From: JADLGL01 sp050184415 | GTDB lineage: Bacteria; Pseudomonadota; Alphaproteobacteria; Rhizobiales; Kaistiaceae | NCBI GenBank assembly: GCA_050184415.1 | Contig: JBFXAJ010000016.1 | Location: 1 to 64,000, forward strand | Reading direction: 5' to 3' | Length of the DNA stretch: 64,000 nucleotides | Shown here: positions 62,522 to 64,000 of the stretch, in pieces | Layout: every line of letters begins with the position of its first letter | Numbering within the stretch: the first letter of the stretch is position 1 | The notes under the pieces: model-generated | Told to the model about the DNA's origin: nothing | The model's database searches: none | What the model saw: only the letters and a program-made list of their open reading frames with translations | Program-made: the position numbers and the translations under genes

Positions 62522-64000
62522 TCAGTCCTCCCGTTGCCGCATCGCCGCGATCGCGCGGACGAGGCCTCTGGTCGACGCATCCTTCCCTTCGGGCGGAATG
62601 CCGCTTTCTACCGCGGGCAGGAGCGCGGTCGCGAGCTGCTTGCCGAGCTCGACCCCCCACTGATCGAACGAGTTGATCCCCCAGATCGCGCCCATCACGA
62701 ACACCTTGTGCTCGTAGAGCGCGATCAGGCGGCCGAGCATCTCGGGGTCGAGCAGCGGATAGAGCAGCGTGCTCGATGGCCGGTTGCCCGGGAAAACCTT
62801 GTGTGGCGCGAGCTTCTCGATCTCCGCTTCCGGCATCTTTGCGGCGCGGAGCTCGGCCACGACCTCGTCACGGGTCTTGCCGGTCATCAACGCTTCGCTC
62901 TGCGCAAGGCAGGATGCGAGGAGCTGGTTGTGATGGACCGGCAGGTCCTCGTGGTCCTCGGCGGAGACCAGGAAATCGACCGGGATCACGTCCGTTCCCT
63001 GGTGGATGAGCTGGTAGAACGCGTGCTGCCCGTTGGTCCCCGGCTCGCCGAAGATGACGGGGCCGGTCGCGAGCGGCACCGGCGCCCCGTCGAGGCCGAT
63101 CCCCTTGCCGTTGCTCTCCATGTCGAGCTGCTGGAGATAGGCGGCGAAGAATTCGAGCCGCTGGTCGTAGGGCAGCACGGCGTGCGCGCCGAAGCCCCAG
63201 ACATTGCGGTGCCAGATCCCGAGGAGCCCGAGCAGCACCGGAAGGTTCGAGCTGAGGGGCGCTGACAGGAAGTGCTCGTCCATCGCCCGCGCCCCTGCGA
63301 GAAGACGGTGGAAGCCGACCGAGCCGATCGAGATCGCCAGCGGCAGGCCGATCGTGGACCACAGCGAATAGCGGCCACCGACCCATTCGCCGAAGCCGAA
63401 GGCGCGGTCCTCGTCGATCCCGAAATCCTCCATCTTCCGCCGGGCGGTCGACATCGCCGCGAAATGGTCGGTCACCGCCCCCTCGCCCAGCGCATCCACG
63501 ATCCACTGCCGCGCCGTCGCGGCGTTGGTCATGGTCTCGGCGGTGGTGAAGGTCTTGGACGCGACAAGGAACAGCGTCCGCGACGGATCGAGTTTCGCCA
63601 GCGTGTCGGCGATCTGCGCCCCGTCGACGTTGGAGACGAAATGGACCCGCGGCCCGATGCCGTACGGGCTGAGGGCCCGCGTCGCCATCGCCGGGCCGAG
63701 GTCGGAGCCGCCGATGCCGATGTTGACGACGTCGGCGAAGCGGCCGCCCTTGCCCACGATCGAACCCGTCCGGACGCCTTCGGCGAACGCCGTCATCCGG
63801 CCGAGCTCGGTCCGGATGCCGGGCATGACGTCCTTGCCGTTGAATTTGTGGACCGCGTCGGGACCCGCGCGGAGGGCAACGTGGAGCACGGCGCGGTCTT
63901 CCGTGACATTGATCCGCTCGCCGCCGAACATCGCGGCCCGTCTCGCCTCCAGTCCGGAAGCAGCCGCCATGGCAACAAGCGCATCGAGAGCCGGGCCGTC
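62522..64000 (-). CDS. pgi: Glucose-6-phosphate isomerase (5' end outside window)
   Basis: 492 residues visible, with the frame still open at the right edge; about 55 N-terminal residues are missing. Signature regions: VNIGIGGSDLGPAMA (sugar-phosphate site), FLVASKTFTTAETMTNA, GGRYSLWSTIGLPLA, the catalytic Glu in IFGEPGTNGQHAFYQLIHQGT and GINSFDQWGVELGKQLA with the catalytic Lys. Interconverts glucose-6-phosphate and fructose-6-phosphate. It is the upstream gene of a coupled pair with the DUF998 protein. Confidence 0.95.
   Translation of the reverse strand, partial: DGPALDALVAMAAASGLEARRAAMFGGERINVTEDRAVLHVALRAGPDAVHKFNGKDVMPGIRTELGRMTAFAEGVRTGSIVGKGGRFADVVNIGIGGSDLGPAMATRALSPYGIGPRVHFVSNVDGAQIADTLAKLDPSRTLFLVASKTFTTAETMTNAATARQWIVDALGEGAVTDHFAAMSTARRKMEDFGIDEDRAFGFGEWVGGRYSLWSTIGLPLAISIGSVGFHRLLAGARAMDEHFLSAPLSSNLPVLLGLLGIWHRNVWGFGAHAVLPYDQRLEFFAAYLQQLDMESNGKGIGLDGAPVPLATGPVIFGEPGTNGQHAFYQLIHQGTDVIPVDFLVSAEDHEDLPVHHNQLLASCLAQSEALMTGKTRDEVVAELRAAKMPEAEIEKLAPHKVFPGNRPSSTLLYPLLDPEMLGRLIALYEHKVFVMGAIWGINSFDQWGVELGKQLATALLPAVESGIPPEGKDASTRGLVRAIAAMRQRED

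Overview
The window is GC-rich, gene-dense alphaproteobacterial chromosome, most likely order Hyphomicrobiales (Rhizobiales). Supporting signs are a Growth Pole Ring (GPR)-type giant coiled-coil protein, CckA with two perfect CtrA boxes (TTAA-N7-TTAA), a one-cysteine alphaproteobacterial DksA, the cckA-recA-alaS-icd neighbourhood, and families of small intergenic palindromic repeats. I see no rRNA, tRNA, CRISPR array, IS element or integrated phage.

Layout. 0.3-5.2 kb: a five-gene branched-chain amino-acid type ABC importer (livHMGF plus binding protein) closed by a strong terminator. 5.4-10.8 kb: topA, an SPW-type membrane protein, a secreted alpha/beta hydrolase, a TetR regulator and a DUF1761 protein. 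10.9-15 kb: metal block, with Zur divergent from a DUF1007/NicO pair, then an unlisted 45-codon membrane ORF overlapping aztA, and aztB. 15.1-21.2 kb: flavin monooxygenase, glycerate kinase, DUF6228 protein, AEC transporter, tartronate-semialdehyde reductase and hydroxypyruvate isomerase. 21.3-25.9 kb: MFS exporter, HEAT-repeat protein, rpsD, TrmJ-like methyltransferase, TfoX-like protein.

26.0-30.5 kb is the most unusual region. An ECF sigma factor and a membrane anti-sigma factor sit beside a secreted Asn-Ser dipeptide repeat protein, a phage-like conserved protein, a subtilisin-like (S8) protease with an Asp/Ser-rich N-terminus and a secreted protein with an Asp/Ser tail. Reading the intergenic DNA on both strands, I find the same promoter, GGAAT-N16-CGT(A/C/T), with exactly 16 bases between the two blocks, in front of all five transcription units (sigma included). 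This is a self-contained, autoregulated regulon that I do not recognise as described.

30.9-42.5 kb: icd, a KefB-type K+/H+ antiporter with a TrkA-N domain, alaS, a VOC protein, recA with a LexA-box-like site, a small orphan, cckA and a FliO-like protein. 42.5-46.9 kb: dksA, a FlgN-like protein preceded by a CtrA box, SixA, and the YcjX/YcjF pair. 47.1-48.7 kb: a cytochrome b561-type protein with a Tat-exported molybdopterin oxidoreductase. 48.8-54.1 kb: the GPR-like protein, with a CtrA box upstream. 54.7-56.2 kb: [2Fe-2S] ferredoxin and its type-2 ferredoxin-NADP+ reductase. 56.4-61.8 kb: an Mla-type phospholipid transport operon whose MCE protein is greatly enlarged by internal repeats. 61.9-64 kb: a DUF998 membrane protein and pgi, cut by the window edge.
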